From: Pseudomonas sp. S37
GTDB lineage: Bacteria; Pseudomonadota; Gammaproteobacteria; Pseudomonadales; Pseudomonadaceae
DNA: 64,000 nucleotides
Direction: 5' to 3'
Assembly: GCF_016658545.1 (NCBI RefSeq)
Contig: NZ_JACVZC010000002.1
Location: 1 to 64,000, forward strand
In this document: piece by piece, positions 36,412-45,046 of the stretch
Numbering within the stretch: position 1 is the stretch's first letter
Layout: every line of letters starts with the position of its first letter
Notes under the pieces: generated by a model
The model's input: only the letters and a program-made list of their open reading frames with translations
Told to the model about the DNA's origin: nothing
Databases searched by the model: none
Translations under genes and position numbers: made by a program

Positions 36412-37060
36412 AGCCCATGCCTCGGATGGTGTGCAGCAGTTTGTTGTCGAACGGCCCGTCGAGCTTGGCGCGCAGGCGCTTGATCGCCACTTCGACGACA
36501 TTGGCGTCACTGTCGAAATTAATGTCCCAGACCAGCTCGGCAATCGCCGTCTTCGACAGGATCTCGCCTTGCCGACGCGCCAGCACGCTAAGCAGCGAGA
36601 ACTCCTTGGCGGTCAGGTCCAGGCGCTGGCCGGCACGCGTGGCCTTGCGCGCCATCAGGTCGATCCACAGGTCGGCCACCTGCACCTGCAGCGGTTCATG
36701 GCTGCTGCTGCGGCGGGTCAGGGCTTGCAGGCGGGCGACCAGTTCAAGGAACGAGAACGGCTTGCCCAGGTAGTCGTCGGCGCCTTCGCGCAGGCCGTGG
36801 ATGCGGTCTTCGACCCGTTCGCGGGCGGTCAGCATGATCACCGGGGTCTGCTTGCGCGCGCGCAGGGCACGCAGCACGCCGTAGCCGTCCAGGCCCGGCA
36901 GCATCACGTCCAGCACGATGACCGCGTGGTCGCCCTCCAGGGCCAGGTGCAGGCCGTCGATGCCGTCGCGCGCCAGGTCGACGGTAAAGCCCTGCTCGGT
37001 AAGGCCGCGATGCAGGTAGTCGGCGGTTTTTTCTTCGTCTTCGATGATCAGCACACGCAT
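36386..37060 (-). CDS. OmpR/CopR-family response regulator
   Basis: A 224-residue regulator. The receiver has the acidic pocket E7-D8 (LIIEDEEK), phosphoacceptor D51 (VIVLDVMLPGLDGYG) and a conserved KPF Lys at about 101. A winged-helix Trans_reg_C domain follows (about 128-222), ending in HTIRGMGYVLE. It lies nine bases after the RND gene and overlaps the kinase gene, so pump and regulators form one transcript. It probably autoregulates the operon, perhaps through the inverted repeat at 41413. Confidence 0.93.
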   Translation of the reverse strand: MRVLIIEDEEKTADYLHRGLTEQGFTVDLARDGIDGLHLALEGDHAVIVLDVMLPGLDGYGVLRALRARKQTPVIMLTARERVEDRIHGLREGADDYLGKPFSFLELVARLQALTRRSSSHEPLQVQVADLWIDLMARKATRAGQRLDLTAKEFSLLSVLARRQGEILSKTAIAELVWDINFDSDANVVEVAIKRLRAKLDGPFDNKLLHTIRGMGYVLENRAG

Positions 37061-37069
37061 GGTCTTGTC

Positions 37070-40000
37070 CTAACTGGCACTTGGCGCTGCCGCACGGGCA
37101 GCCTGGCGGCGGTGGAACAGGCGCTCCAGGGCCAAGTATATGACCGGGGTGGTGAACAGCGTCAGCGCCTGGCTCACCAGCAGGCCGCCGACCACGGCGA
37201 TGCCCAGTGGCTGGCGCAGTTCGGCGCCGGTGCCAAAGCCGAACATCAGCGGCACCGCGCCGAGCAGGGCGGCCAGCGTGGTCATGATGATCGGCCGGAA
37301 GCGCGTCAGACACGCCTGATGAATCGCCTGCTCAGGTGTCAGGCCGTGGTGGCGCTGGGCTTCGAGGGCAAAGTCGATCAGCAGGATGCCGTTCTTCTTG
37401 ACGATGCCGATCAGCAGCACCACGCCGATCAGCCCCATGATGCTGAAGTCCTGGCCCATGGCCCACAGCAGAATCAGCGCACCGAGGCCGGCCGAGGGCA
37501 GGGTGGAGATGATCGTCAGCGGGTGCACGAAGCTTTCGTACAGCACGCCAAGAATGATGTACACCGCCACCAGCGCTGCCAGGATCAGCCACGGCTGGCT
37601 CGACAGCGAACTCTGGAAGGCCTGCGCCGCGCCCTGGAAGTTGCCGCTGATCGAGTCGGGCATGCCCAGTTCGCGCTGGGTGCGGTCAAGGATGCTCACC
37701 GCATCGCCCAGGGCCACGCCGGGGGCCAGGTTGAACGACAGGTTGGCGGCCGGGAACAGACCGTCGTGGCTGATCGACAGCGGACCGGTGCCGGGTGGCG
37801 CCACGTGGGCCACCGCCGACAGCGGCACCATTTCGCTGGTTAGCGGCGAGCGCAGGTAAAAGTAGTTCAGGCTCTCGGCCTTACCGCGCTGGCGCGCATC
37901 CAGTTCAAGAATGACCTTGTACTGGTTGGTGTCGGTCTGGAACTCGCTGATCTGCCGCTGGCCGAAGGCGTCGTACAGCGCCTGGTCGACGTCGGTGGTG
38001 GTCAGGCCAAAACGCGCTGCAGCCTGGCGGTCGATGTCGATGCGGGTAACACTGGCGCCCAGTTGCAGGTCGTTGGACAGGTCCCGGAAGGCCGGGTTTT
38101 CCCGCAGGCGCTCGGTCAGGCGCTGGGTCCACAGGTTCAGTGCCTCGCCGTCGTTGCTCTTGAGCACATACTGGTACTGGGTGCGCGAAGGCCCGGAACT
38201 GAGGTTGATGTCCTGGCCGGCGCGCATGTAAAGGACGATGCCCGGCACCTGGGCCAGCTTGGGCCGTAGCCGGTCGATCAGTTCGCTGGCCGACACATCA
38301 CGCTCGCCACGCGGCTTGAGGGCGATCCAGAAGCGGCCGTTGGCGATGGTCTGGTTGCTGCCGGTCACGCCCACCGAATGCGAGAACGCGCGCACCGCCG
38401 GGTCGGCTTCGATAATTTTTGCCAGCGCCTGATGTTTCTCGATCATCGACGGGTACGACACATCCGCCGCCGCCTCGCTGGTGCCGAGGATGAAACCGGT
38501 GTCCTGCAGCGGGAAGAACCCCTTGGGGATGGCCACGTATCCGGCCACTGCCAATGCCAGGGTCACCCCGAACACACCGAGGGTCAGGCGCTGGTGGGCG
38601 AGGGCGTGGTTCAGGCCCTTTTCGTACCACTTGACCAGCCGCTCGCCAAAGCCGCCCTTGTGCTCGCCCGGCGGGCGGCGCATGAACAGCGCGCACAGGG
38701 TGGGCGCCAGGGTCAGCGAAACCACCACCGAAATCAGGATGGTGGAGGTGGCAGTAAGGGCAAACTCCTTGAACAGCCGGCCCACCACGCCGCCCATGAA
38801 CAGCAGCGGGATGAACGCGGCAATCAGCGAGAAGCTGATCGACACCACGGTAAAGCCGATTTCCCCGGCGCCCTTGAGCGCCGCCGTGCGGCTGTCGTCG
38901 CCGGCCTCCAGGTGGCGGTGGATGTTCTCCACCACCACGATGGCATCGTCCACCACAAAGCCCACGGAAATGACGATGGCCACCAAGGTCAGGTTGTTCA
39001 GGCTGAAACCGAGGATGTACATCAGCGCGCAGCTGGCGATCAGCGACACGCCGAGCACGCTGGACACCACCATGGTCGCCGACCACTGGCGCAGGAACAG
39101 TGCCATGACCCCGATCACCAGGGCTACGGCGATCATCAGGGTCAGCTCCACTTCATGCAGCGAGGCGCGGATGGTTTGCGTGCGGTCCTGCAGCACCGAC
39201 ACTTCGATCGAGGCCGGCAGCATCTCCTGCAGCTTGGGCAGGGCGGCCATGACCCGGTCCACGGTGTCGACGATATTGGCGCCCGGCTGGCGGAAGATCA
39301 CCAGGTTCAGCCCCGGCTGGTCACCGGACCAGGCCTTGACGTAGGCGTTTTCCGCGCCGTTGATGACCTTGGCCACGTCCTTCAAATGCACGGGGGCGCC
39401 GTCGCGGTACGAGACGATCAGTTGGGCGTAGTCCTCGGGGTGGAACAACTGGTCGTTGGCGGCGATGGTCGACACACTGTGCTCACCGTACAGCGCGCCC
39501 TTGGCCAGGTTCAGGCTGGTCTGCTGGATGGCCTGGCGCAGGTCGGCCAGGGTCAGGCCGATGGCGGCGAGCTTCTCGGGTTGCGCCTGCACGCGGATCG
39601 CCGGGCGCAGTTGCCCGGTGATGTTGATCAGGCCGACCCCTTCGATCTGGCTCAGCTGACGGGCCAGCAGGGTTTCGGCGTAATCGCTGAGGTCGTTGCC
39701 GGGCATCTGGCTGGAGCTGACGGTCATCACCAGCACCGGGCTGTCGGCCGGGTTGACCTTGCGCCAGGTCGGCGGGTTGGGCAGGTCCTGGGGCAGGCGC
39801 GCGGTGGCGGTGTTGATCGCCGCCTGCACTTCCTGGGCGGCGGTGTCGATGTTCTTGTCCAGCGTGAATTGCAGAATCAGGGTGGTCGAGCCCAGCGCAC
39901 TGCTGCTGGTCATCTGGGTCATGCCAGGAATGGCGCTGAACTGCACCTCCAGCGGTGTGGCCACCGACGAGGCCATGGTTTCCGGGCTGGCGCCGGGCAA

Positions 40001-40162
40001 CTGGGCAGTTACCTGAATGGTCGGGAAGTCCGCCTCGGGCAGCGGCGCCACCGGCAGGCGCGGAAAGGCGATGGCGCCCAACAGCACCAGGGCAAAGGTC
40101 AGCAGCAAGGTGGCGATGGGGTGGTCGATGCACCAGGCCGAAACACCGTTGCGCGTATTCAT
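37070..40162 (-). CDS. RND efflux pump, MdtC/MuxC-like inner-membrane component
   Basis: A 1,030-residue, 12-helix proton antiporter. N-terminal family signatures include FPRLPVAPLPEADFPTIQV and GASPETMASSVATPLE. TM4 carries the adjacent aspartates needed for proton relay (GFVVDDAIVVVENIH). Length and sequence fit the HAE1-type drug-efflux branch, nearest to MdtC/MuxC rather than to CusA-like metal pumps. Its start overlaps the stop of the MFP gene by four bases. No MdtB-like second pump and no outer-membrane channel gene accompany it. Confidence 0.93.
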   Translation of the reverse strand: MNTRNGVSAWCIDHPIATLLLTFALVLLGAIAFPRLPVAPLPEADFPTIQVTAQLPGASPETMASSVATPLEVQFSAIPGMTQMTSSSALGSTTLILQFTLDKNIDTAAQEVQAAINTATARLPQDLPNPPTWRKVNPADSPVLVMTVSSSQMPGNDLSDYAETLLARQLSQIEGVGLINITGQLRPAIRVQAQPEKLAAIGLTLADLRQAIQQTSLNLAKGALYGEHSVSTIAANDQLFHPEDYAQLIVSYRDGAPVHLKDVAKVINGAENAYVKAWSGDQPGLNLVIFRQPGANIVDTVDRVMAALPKLQEMLPASIEVSVLQDRTQTIRASLHEVELTLMIAVALVIGVMALFLRQWSATMVVSSVLGVSLIASCALMYILGFSLNNLTLVAIVISVGFVVDDAIVVVENIHRHLEAGDDSRTAALKGAGEIGFTVVSISFSLIAAFIPLLFMGGVVGRLFKEFALTATSTILISVVVSLTLAPTLCALFMRRPPGEHKGGFGERLVKWYEKGLNHALAHQRLTLGVFGVTLALAVAGYVAIPKGFFPLQDTGFILGTSEAAADVSYPSMIEKHQALAKIIEADPAVRAFSHSVGVTGSNQTIANGRFWIALKPRGERDVSASELIDRLRPKLAQVPGIVLYMRAGQDINLSSGPSRTQYQYVLKSNDGEALNLWTQRLTERLRENPAFRDLSNDLQLGASVTRIDIDRQAAARFGLTTTDVDQALYDAFGQRQISEFQTDTNQYKVILELDARQRGKAESLNYFYLRSPLTSEMVPLSAVAHVAPPGTGPLSISHDGLFPAANLSFNLAPGVALGDAVSILDRTQRELGMPDSISGNFQGAAQAFQSSLSSQPWLILAALVAVYIILGVLYESFVHPLTIISTLPSAGLGALILLWAMGQDFSIMGLIGVVLLIGIVKKNGILLIDFALEAQRHHGLTPEQAIHQACLTRFRPIIMTTLAALLGAVPLMFGFGTGAELRQPLGIAVVGGLLVSQALTLFTTPVIYLALERLFHRRQAARAAAPSAS

Positions 40163-41322
40163 GGCTGGCTCCGGCGGTCGGCCATTTCCGATGGCGCAGG
40201 GGCGTCAGGGGTGACTTCGACCCGCGCCCCCGGCTTGAGCCGCGACTGGCCATCGAGCACCAGCCGTTCGCCCGGCTTGACCCCGGCAATGATGTTCAGG
40301 CCGCTGTCCTGGTACAGCACCTTGACCGGCACACTGGTGACCTTGTCGCCGTCCAGGCGGTAGACGAAATGCCCATCGACGCCGCGTTGCACCACCGGCG
40401 GCGGTACCACCAGGGCGTTTTCTTCCACCGCCGTACGCAGGCGAATGGTGACCAACTGGCCCGGCCACAGGTGGCCGTCCTTGTTGTCGAATTCGGCTTT
40501 GACCCGCACGGTGCCGGTGGTGGCGGAAATCTGGTTGTCGATCAGTGCCAGGTGGCCCTCACCCAGCAGGCTGCGTTCGCCGTCGGCGTCCATGTAGGCC
40601 TGCACCAGCGCCGGGGTCGGCGCCTTCAGCAGGCTCTGCAGGGTAGGCAGCATCTGCTGCGGCAGGGCGAACTCGACGGCAATCGGGTCGATCTGGGTGA
40701 CGCTGAACAGGCCCTGGGTATCGCTGGTGCGTACCAGGTTGCCGGGGTCGACGTTGCGGATGCCTACCCGGCCGGTGACGGGCGAGCGGATCTGCGTGTA
40801 CGACAGCTGCACCTGGGCATTGTCGATGGCCGCCTGGTTGCCCTTGACCGTGGCCTGCAGGCGGTTGACCAGTGCCTGTTGCTGGTCGAGGGTCTGTTTC
40901 GACACGCCGTTGTCGGTGCTCAGCAGGCGGTAGCGCTGCAGGTCGACGTTGGCGACCTGGATCTGCGCCTGGCTCTGGCCCAGTTCCGCCCGGGCCTGGT
41001 CGAGGCTGGCGCGGATGGCGCGGTCGTCGAGGGTAGCCAGCAGGTCGCCTTCCTTCACCCACTGGCCTTCCTTGACCAGCACCTGGGTCAGCACGCCTTC
41101 CACTTGTGGGCGTATCTCGACGCTGTGCAGCGACAGCACCGAGCCGATGGCACTGGCGTAGCGCGGCACGTCCTGCTGGGCAACGCTGACCACCCGCACC
41201 GGCACCGCCGTTTGCGCGCGGGTGGTTGGCGCAGGCTGGCGCTGGGCGAACCAGACACCTGCTACCGCCAGGATGAAGAGCGCCAGGGCGGCGAGGAGAG
41301 CGGAACGGGACGGACGTCGCAT
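40159..41322 (-). CDS. RND membrane-fusion (periplasmic adaptor) protein
   Basis: A 387-residue adaptor. An N-terminal signal anchor (LLAALALFILAVAGVWFA) has no lipobox Cys. Lipoyl half-motifs flank a helical hairpin: VEIRPQVEGVLTQVLVKEGQ, cited in part, and SYTQIRSPVTGRVG. Beta-barrel and membrane-proximal domains follow. It should join the RND pump to an outer-membrane channel. ATG 41322 was preferred over GTG 41334. First gene of an MFP-RND-regulator-kinase operon. Confidence 0.92.
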   Translation of the reverse strand: MRRPSRSALLAALALFILAVAGVWFAQRQPAPTTRAQTAVPVRVVSVAQQDVPRYASAIGSVLSLHSVEIRPQVEGVLTQVLVKEGQWVKEGDLLATLDDRAIRASLDQARAELGQSQAQIQVANVDLQRYRLLSTDNGVSKQTLDQQQALVNRLQATVKGNQAAIDNAQVQLSYTQIRSPVTGRVGIRNVDPGNLVRTSDTQGLFSVTQIDPIAVEFALPQQMLPTLQSLLKAPTPALVQAYMDADGERSLLGEGHLALIDNQISATTGTVRVKAEFDNKDGHLWPGQLVTIRLRTAVEENALVVPPPVVQRGVDGHFVYRLDGDKVTSVPVKVLYQDSGLNIIAGVKPGERLVLDGQSRLKPGARVEVTPDAPAPSEMADRRSQP

Positions 41323-41412
41323 CGGTGCGGGCACCTTGGCCAGGGGAAGAGGGAAGGGTGGTCAGTATTCAATCTTATAGCCCCCGAACCGGGTCGGCAG
41401 CGTGACCGCTGG

Positions 41413-41428
41413 CTGACAGCCGTGTCAG
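41413..41428. promoter_or_regulatory. Inverted repeat upstream of the efflux operon
   Basis: CTGACA-GCCG-TGTCAG, a perfect 6-bp palindrome with a 4-base spacer, 91 bases before the MFP start. It is a candidate operator for the operon's own OmpR-type regulator; a TGACA/TGTCA core is also seen in copper-type boxes, with different spacing. Confidence 0.4.
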
Positions 41429-41474
41429 TTTCGCCCTTCGCGCAGACAACGAAGTCTGTAAATGCGCTGCGGCT

Positions 41475-41564
41475 CCTGTGGGAGCGGGTTTACCCGCGAA
41501 GAATCCAACTCGGTGCATGGCACCGGCTGTGCCGGTGTTCGCGGCTAAAGCCGCTCCCACAGGG
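41475..41564. repeat. REP pair with unlike arms
   Basis: Left arm GTGGGAGCGGGTTTACCC; right arm GGCTAAAGCCGCTCCCAC; between them ACCGGCTGTGCCGGT. The outer ends are complementary but the core palindromes belong to two subtypes, as at 20265-20355. Confidence 0.85.
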
Positions 41565-41616
41565 ATCGCGTCAGTTGCAGATTTTCGCGTAAAACAGGTG
41601 CGTCGCGCAGAGATGG

Positions 41617-42351
41617 CTAGAAACCGATAAAGGCGTAGTACAACGGGGCCTCGTTGGTAGTGCGCAAACCATGCCCCTGCAAGCTCGCCACCAGCGCTTC
41701 ATCCTCTACATGCAGATTCCACGGCGTACGGTCATCCACGGGCACCTGTGCCAGCGCCCCGGCAAACGCGCCCATGTCCGGCAAGTAGGCAGTAAACCCG
41801 TTGCCCTTGAGCGCACTGGTGGTCATGCCCAGCGCCTGGCACACCGCCACCTTGGCAGCAATGTCGTTCCGGTCGGCCTGGCGCGAGGCTTGCACCAACG
41901 CTTCCAGCCCGGCATCGACCAACTGCGTGCCGTGGATCAGCGCTGGCCCCTGTTGCCAGGCTTCCGGCGGGCAGTCCTTGCTCTCGGGCCGCAGCGGAAT
42001 ATGCGGGTTGATTTCAACCGGGTAGATGCGGCAAACCAACGGTCGCTGTTCGTAGATGGTGCACAGGTCGTTGTCGTCAAGGTTGCGGCAACGCCCTGGG
42101 TTGAAGGCGGCAAAGGTCACCGACACCCGCGCCTCACCTTCACCGCACTGCACCGGGTGCGAGCGGCGCAGCACATGTTCACGCTGCTCCAGCGGCATGC
42201 CCGGGCCATCGGTGACGAACGCTTCGATCAGCACGATCACCTGGCCGGCGTCAGCCGCCCAGCGCCGGGCTTCGTCCAGGGTCAGCGGCACATGGTGACC
42301 GGTGCAGCACTTGCCGCAGCCGGTACAGCCAAAACGCAAGCTGTCGGTCAC
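41617..42351 (-). CDS. YkgJ-family cysteine-cluster protein
   Basis: A 244-residue protein with an N-terminal cluster FGCTGCGKCCTGHH and later CRNL, LCTIYEQRPLVCRIYP and KDCPPEAW, the spaced cysteines that define the YkgJ/CxxCxxCC family, thought to bind zinc or an iron-sulfur cluster. Function is unknown. GTG 42351 overlaps the preceding stop (GTGA) and has GGAGG four bases upstream, so it was preferred to ATG 42369. It is translationally coupled to the small exported protein gene. Confidence 0.85.
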   Translation of the reverse strand: MTDSLRFGCTGCGKCCTGHHVPLTLDEARRWAADAGQVIVLIEAFVTDGPGMPLEQREHVLRRSHPVQCGEGEARVSVTFAAFNPGRCRNLDDNDLCTIYEQRPLVCRIYPVEINPHIPLRPESKDCPPEAWQQGPALIHGTQLVDAGLEALVQASRQADRNDIAAKVAVCQALGMTTSALKGNGFTAYLPDMGAFAGALAQVPVDDRTPWNLHVEDEALVASLQGHGLRTTNEAPLYYAFIGF

Positions 42352-42659
42352 TTGGCCTCCGGGCTCCATTCGCTGACGAAGGCACGCTGGTGCTGGCGAT
42401 CATACAGGCACAGCTCGGTGCCAGTGCGTTGTTGCATGTGCTTTTGCGGGTACACGCCTTCGATCAGCAGGGCACTCATGCCCACCTGGTCATCGAATTC
42501 GGCGGGTTTGCCGCGGGCGTGGGCGTCCTTGAACTGGCTGGCGGCCAGGCAGGCCTTGAGCATCTGTTGGCGCTGCTCGTTCCAGGCCTGGCTGCTGGAA
42601 GCCTGGGCGACACTGCTGAAGAGGGCGCAGCTGATCAGGATGGAGCTGAGAAACTTCAT
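42348..42659 (-). CDS. Small exported protein of unknown function
   Basis: A 103-residue precursor with a signal peptide (MKFLSSILISCALFSSVAQA, cleavage about residue 20). The mature part is polar, with two cysteines (KACLAA and ELCLYD) that could form a disulfide. Not recognised. It starts the two-gene unit with the YkgJ-like gene, whose GTG start overlaps this stop, implying a shared or coordinated role that cannot be named. Confidence 0.75.
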   Translation of the reverse strand: MKFLSSILISCALFSSVAQASSSQAWNEQRQQMLKACLAASQFKDAHARGKPAEFDDQVGMSALLIEGVYPQKHMQQRTGTELCLYDRQHQRAFVSEWSPEAK

Positions 42660-42747
42660 ACGCGGTTCCGGCAGTTTTCTTCCGAGGGGCGCGAATTATG
42701 CCCGACTCACCCCCGGCGGCAAGCCGGGGACTATGTCACCGAATATA

Positions 42748-43647
42748 TCAGTGCTCGGCGAACACCACGGTACGCGCCGCCACCACCAGACAATCGGTCA
42801 GTTCCGGCGAGGAGAACTTGGTGAGGATGGCATTGGCCCCGGCCTGGGTCGCTTTCTCGCTGCTCATGGCACTGTCCAGCGAGGTGTGCAGCAGCACGTA
42901 CAGGTGCTGGAAGTCGGGTGTTTCACGCAGGGTGCGGGTGAAGGCATAGCCGTCCATCTCGCTCATTTCGATGTCGGAGACGACGATGTTGATCTCCTGC
43001 GCGGTGCCTTGCAGCTCCAGCAGCACGTTGATCGCATCCTTGGCGCTGCGCGCGGTGTGGCATTCGATGCCCAGGTTACGCAGGGTATGCACCGACTGCT
43101 GCAGGGCCACGTTACTGTCGTCCACCACCAGGATGTTGCTGGCGGCCAGCAGGCTGGCGTCCTCTTCGTTCAGGCCACTGTGATGAGTTTCGGCTGCGGG
43201 TGGGGCAATCCCGTGAATGACCTTTTCGATATCCAGCACCTGCACCAGGGTGTTGTCGACGCGGGTCACGCCGGTGATGAACGAACGGTTGCCCGAGGCG
43301 TAGGGCGGCGGTTTGATGTCGGTGCTCAGGCAATGCACGATGCGGCTGACCGCCTGCACATGCAGGCCCTGGCGCGAACGGCTGATCTCGGTGACGATCA
43401 GGCAGCCGCCTTGCGGGTCTTCCAGCGGCCGCTCGCCGATGGCGCGGGACAGGTCGATGACCGACAGCGAATGGCCGCGCAGGGTGGCTACGCCTTTCAC
43501 GTGCGGATGCGACTCGGGCAGCTTGGTCAGTGGCGGGCAGGGGATGATCTCGCTGACCTTGAGCAGGTTGATTGCCATCAGCTTGCCGCTGCGCAGGGTG
43601 AACAGCAGCAGCGACAGCGAGTCCGCGCGGGCTTTTTGCGTGGCCAT
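42748..43647 (-). CDS. cheV: Chemotaxis coupling protein CheV
   Basis: A 299-residue CheW-receiver fusion. The CheW-like part (about 10-160) has INLLKVSEIIPCPPLTKLPE, cited in part, and GVATLRGHSLSVIDL. The receiver (about 170-295) has the DD pair in ILVVDDSNVAL and phosphoacceptor D225 in VVSDIEMSEMDG. CheV couples receptors to CheA and is tuned by phosphorylation. It stands alone here. P. putida-type genomes hold several cheV copies, so which receptor it serves is unknown. Confidence 0.93.
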   Translation of the reverse strand: MATQKARADSLSLLLFTLRSGKLMAINLLKVSEIIPCPPLTKLPESHPHVKGVATLRGHSLSVIDLSRAIGERPLEDPQGGCLIVTEISRSRQGLHVQAVSRIVHCLSTDIKPPPYASGNRSFITGVTRVDNTLVQVLDIEKVIHGIAPPAAETHHSGLNEEDASLLAASNILVVDDSNVALQQSVHTLRNLGIECHTARSAKDAINVLLELQGTAQEINIVVSDIEMSEMDGYAFTRTLRETPDFQHLYVLLHTSLDSAMSSEKATQAGANAILTKFSSPELTDCLVVAARTVVFAEH

Positions 43648-43748
43648 GGTGACCTTCGGTGGGGAACTGGGGATAACCGGTTATCGGCCTGTTCGGGCTG
43701 GGCTTTAGGGCGCAAGATCTGTTGCCAATCAAGAAGGCCACCCCGACC

Positions 43749-43840
43749 CCTGTGGGAGCGGGTTCACCCGCGAAGAGGCCGGGCCAGACAATGCATATCG
43801 CAGGCCAGGCCCCTTCGCGGGTGAACCCGCTCCCACAGGG
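43749..43840. repeat. Inverted REP pair upstream of cheV
   Basis: CCTGTGGGAGCGGGTTCACC and GGTGAACCCGCTCCCACAGG face each other around GAGGCCGGGCC and GGCCAGGCCCC. It separates cheV from the end of the type I secretion operon. Confidence 0.88.
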
Positions 43841-43861
43841 ATTTCTATCTCAGGCCAACCG

Positions 43862-45046
43862 TCAGCGCTCGCGCAGGGCCTCCTTGGCCCGGTTCAGCGG
43901 TTTGATCAGGTAATCGAGGATGGTCTTCTCGCCAGTACGGATATCCACCGTGGCAATCATCCCCGGCACGATCGCGAAATGCTTGCCGGCCTTGTTCTGC
44001 AAGCTGTCCTGTTCGGTACGGATGAACACCCGGTAGTAATAGATCTCCGGTTTCACCTCATCCTGCAGGGTATCCGGCGAAATCCCCACCACCTTGCCAT
44101 CCAGCCCGCCATACACCGAGTAGTCATAGGCACTGATCTTGACCTTGGCCGCTTGGTCCGGGTGGATGAAGGCAATGTCGCGCGGGGCAATGCGGGTTTC
44201 GATCAGCAGGCGCTCATCCATCGGCACGATCTTCATCACCTGGCCGCCGGGCTGCACCACGCCACCCAGGGTGTTGACCTCGATGTCCTTGACGATGCCG
44301 CGCACCGGCGAGCGCAGGGTCAGGCGGGTGAGCGAGTCGCTGCGCCCGCGGATCACCTCCGACAGGCTGTCGGCCTCGGCGCTGGCCTTGGCCAGCTCTT
44401 CGCGGGCCCGCACCAGGTAGTCGGAGCGGGCTTCGTTGGCTTTCAGCTCCAGCTCCGAGCGCTGGCGGTTAAGGCGGATCACCTCGACCCGGCTGGACGC
44501 GCCCATCTTCGCCAGGTTCTCGGTGATCTTCAGTTCGCTGCGCACCAATTGCAGCGAGTCCTGGATCCCCGCCAAGGTCTGTTCCAGGCCGCGGCGGCGG
44601 GTCTGGTACAGGGCGGTTTCAGCATCGATCAGGTCGGGCGAATCGCGCAGGCTTTCGGGGAACGTCAGCGGCTTGCCGGTCACCTCGGCCTGCAGGCGTG
44701 CCTGGCTGGCCTTGGCGGCGCGGTACTTGGCTTCGCTTTCGCCAACGCTGGAGGCGGTCTTGGTCGGGTCGAGCTGGGCCAGCACCTGGCCGCGCTCGAC
44801 CAGGTCGCCTTCGGCCACGCTCATCTGCGCGACGATGCCGCCTTCGAACGACTGGATCACCTGCTCGCGCGAGCTGGGGATGACCTTGCCGGTGCCGGTG
44901 GACACTTCGGTGACCTCGAACCACGCCGCCCAGGCGAGGAACGCCGCCAGCATCAGCGCGCAGATGGTGATGATGCGGCCGGCGCGGAATACCGCCTGGT
45001 CGTCCTGCCCGTCCAGGTAGGAGGCCGGGAGTTCATGGTTGCTCAT
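43862..45046 (-). CDS. Type I secretion membrane-fusion protein (HlyD-like) of the LapF exporter
   Basis: A 394-residue adaptor. It has an N-terminal anchor helix (about 26-46), a lipoyl-type FEGGIVAQMSVAEGDLVERG segment, a long coiled-coil hairpin (about 90-250), the second lipoyl half (LRSPVRGIVKDIEV) and the family ending with VPGMIATVDIRTGEKTIL. It belongs to the HlyD/LapC group. Its start overlaps the ABC gene's stop by four bases. In P. putida KT2440 the matching locus beside lapF has been named lapHIJ; I am not certain of the letter for this subunit. Confidence 0.92.
   Translation of the reverse strand: MSNHELPASYLDGQDDQAVFRAGRIITICALMLAAFLAWAAWFEVTEVSTGTGKVIPSSREQVIQSFEGGIVAQMSVAEGDLVERGQVLAQLDPTKTASSVGESEAKYRAAKASQARLQAEVTGKPLTFPESLRDSPDLIDAETALYQTRRRGLEQTLAGIQDSLQLVRSELKITENLAKMGASSRVEVIRLNRQRSELELKANEARSDYLVRAREELAKASAEADSLSEVIRGRSDSLTRLTLRSPVRGIVKDIEVNTLGGVVQPGGQVMKIVPMDERLLIETRIAPRDIAFIHPDQAAKVKISAYDYSVYGGLDGKVVGISPDTLQDEVKPEIYYYRVFIRTEQDSLQNKAGKHFAIVPGMIATVDIRTGEKTILDYLIKPLNRAKEALRER

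Noticed and set aside
38378..40363. 661-codon + strand frame opposite the RND gene
   Set aside because: His/Gln/Arg-rich antisense shadow of a confirmed 12-helix transporter.
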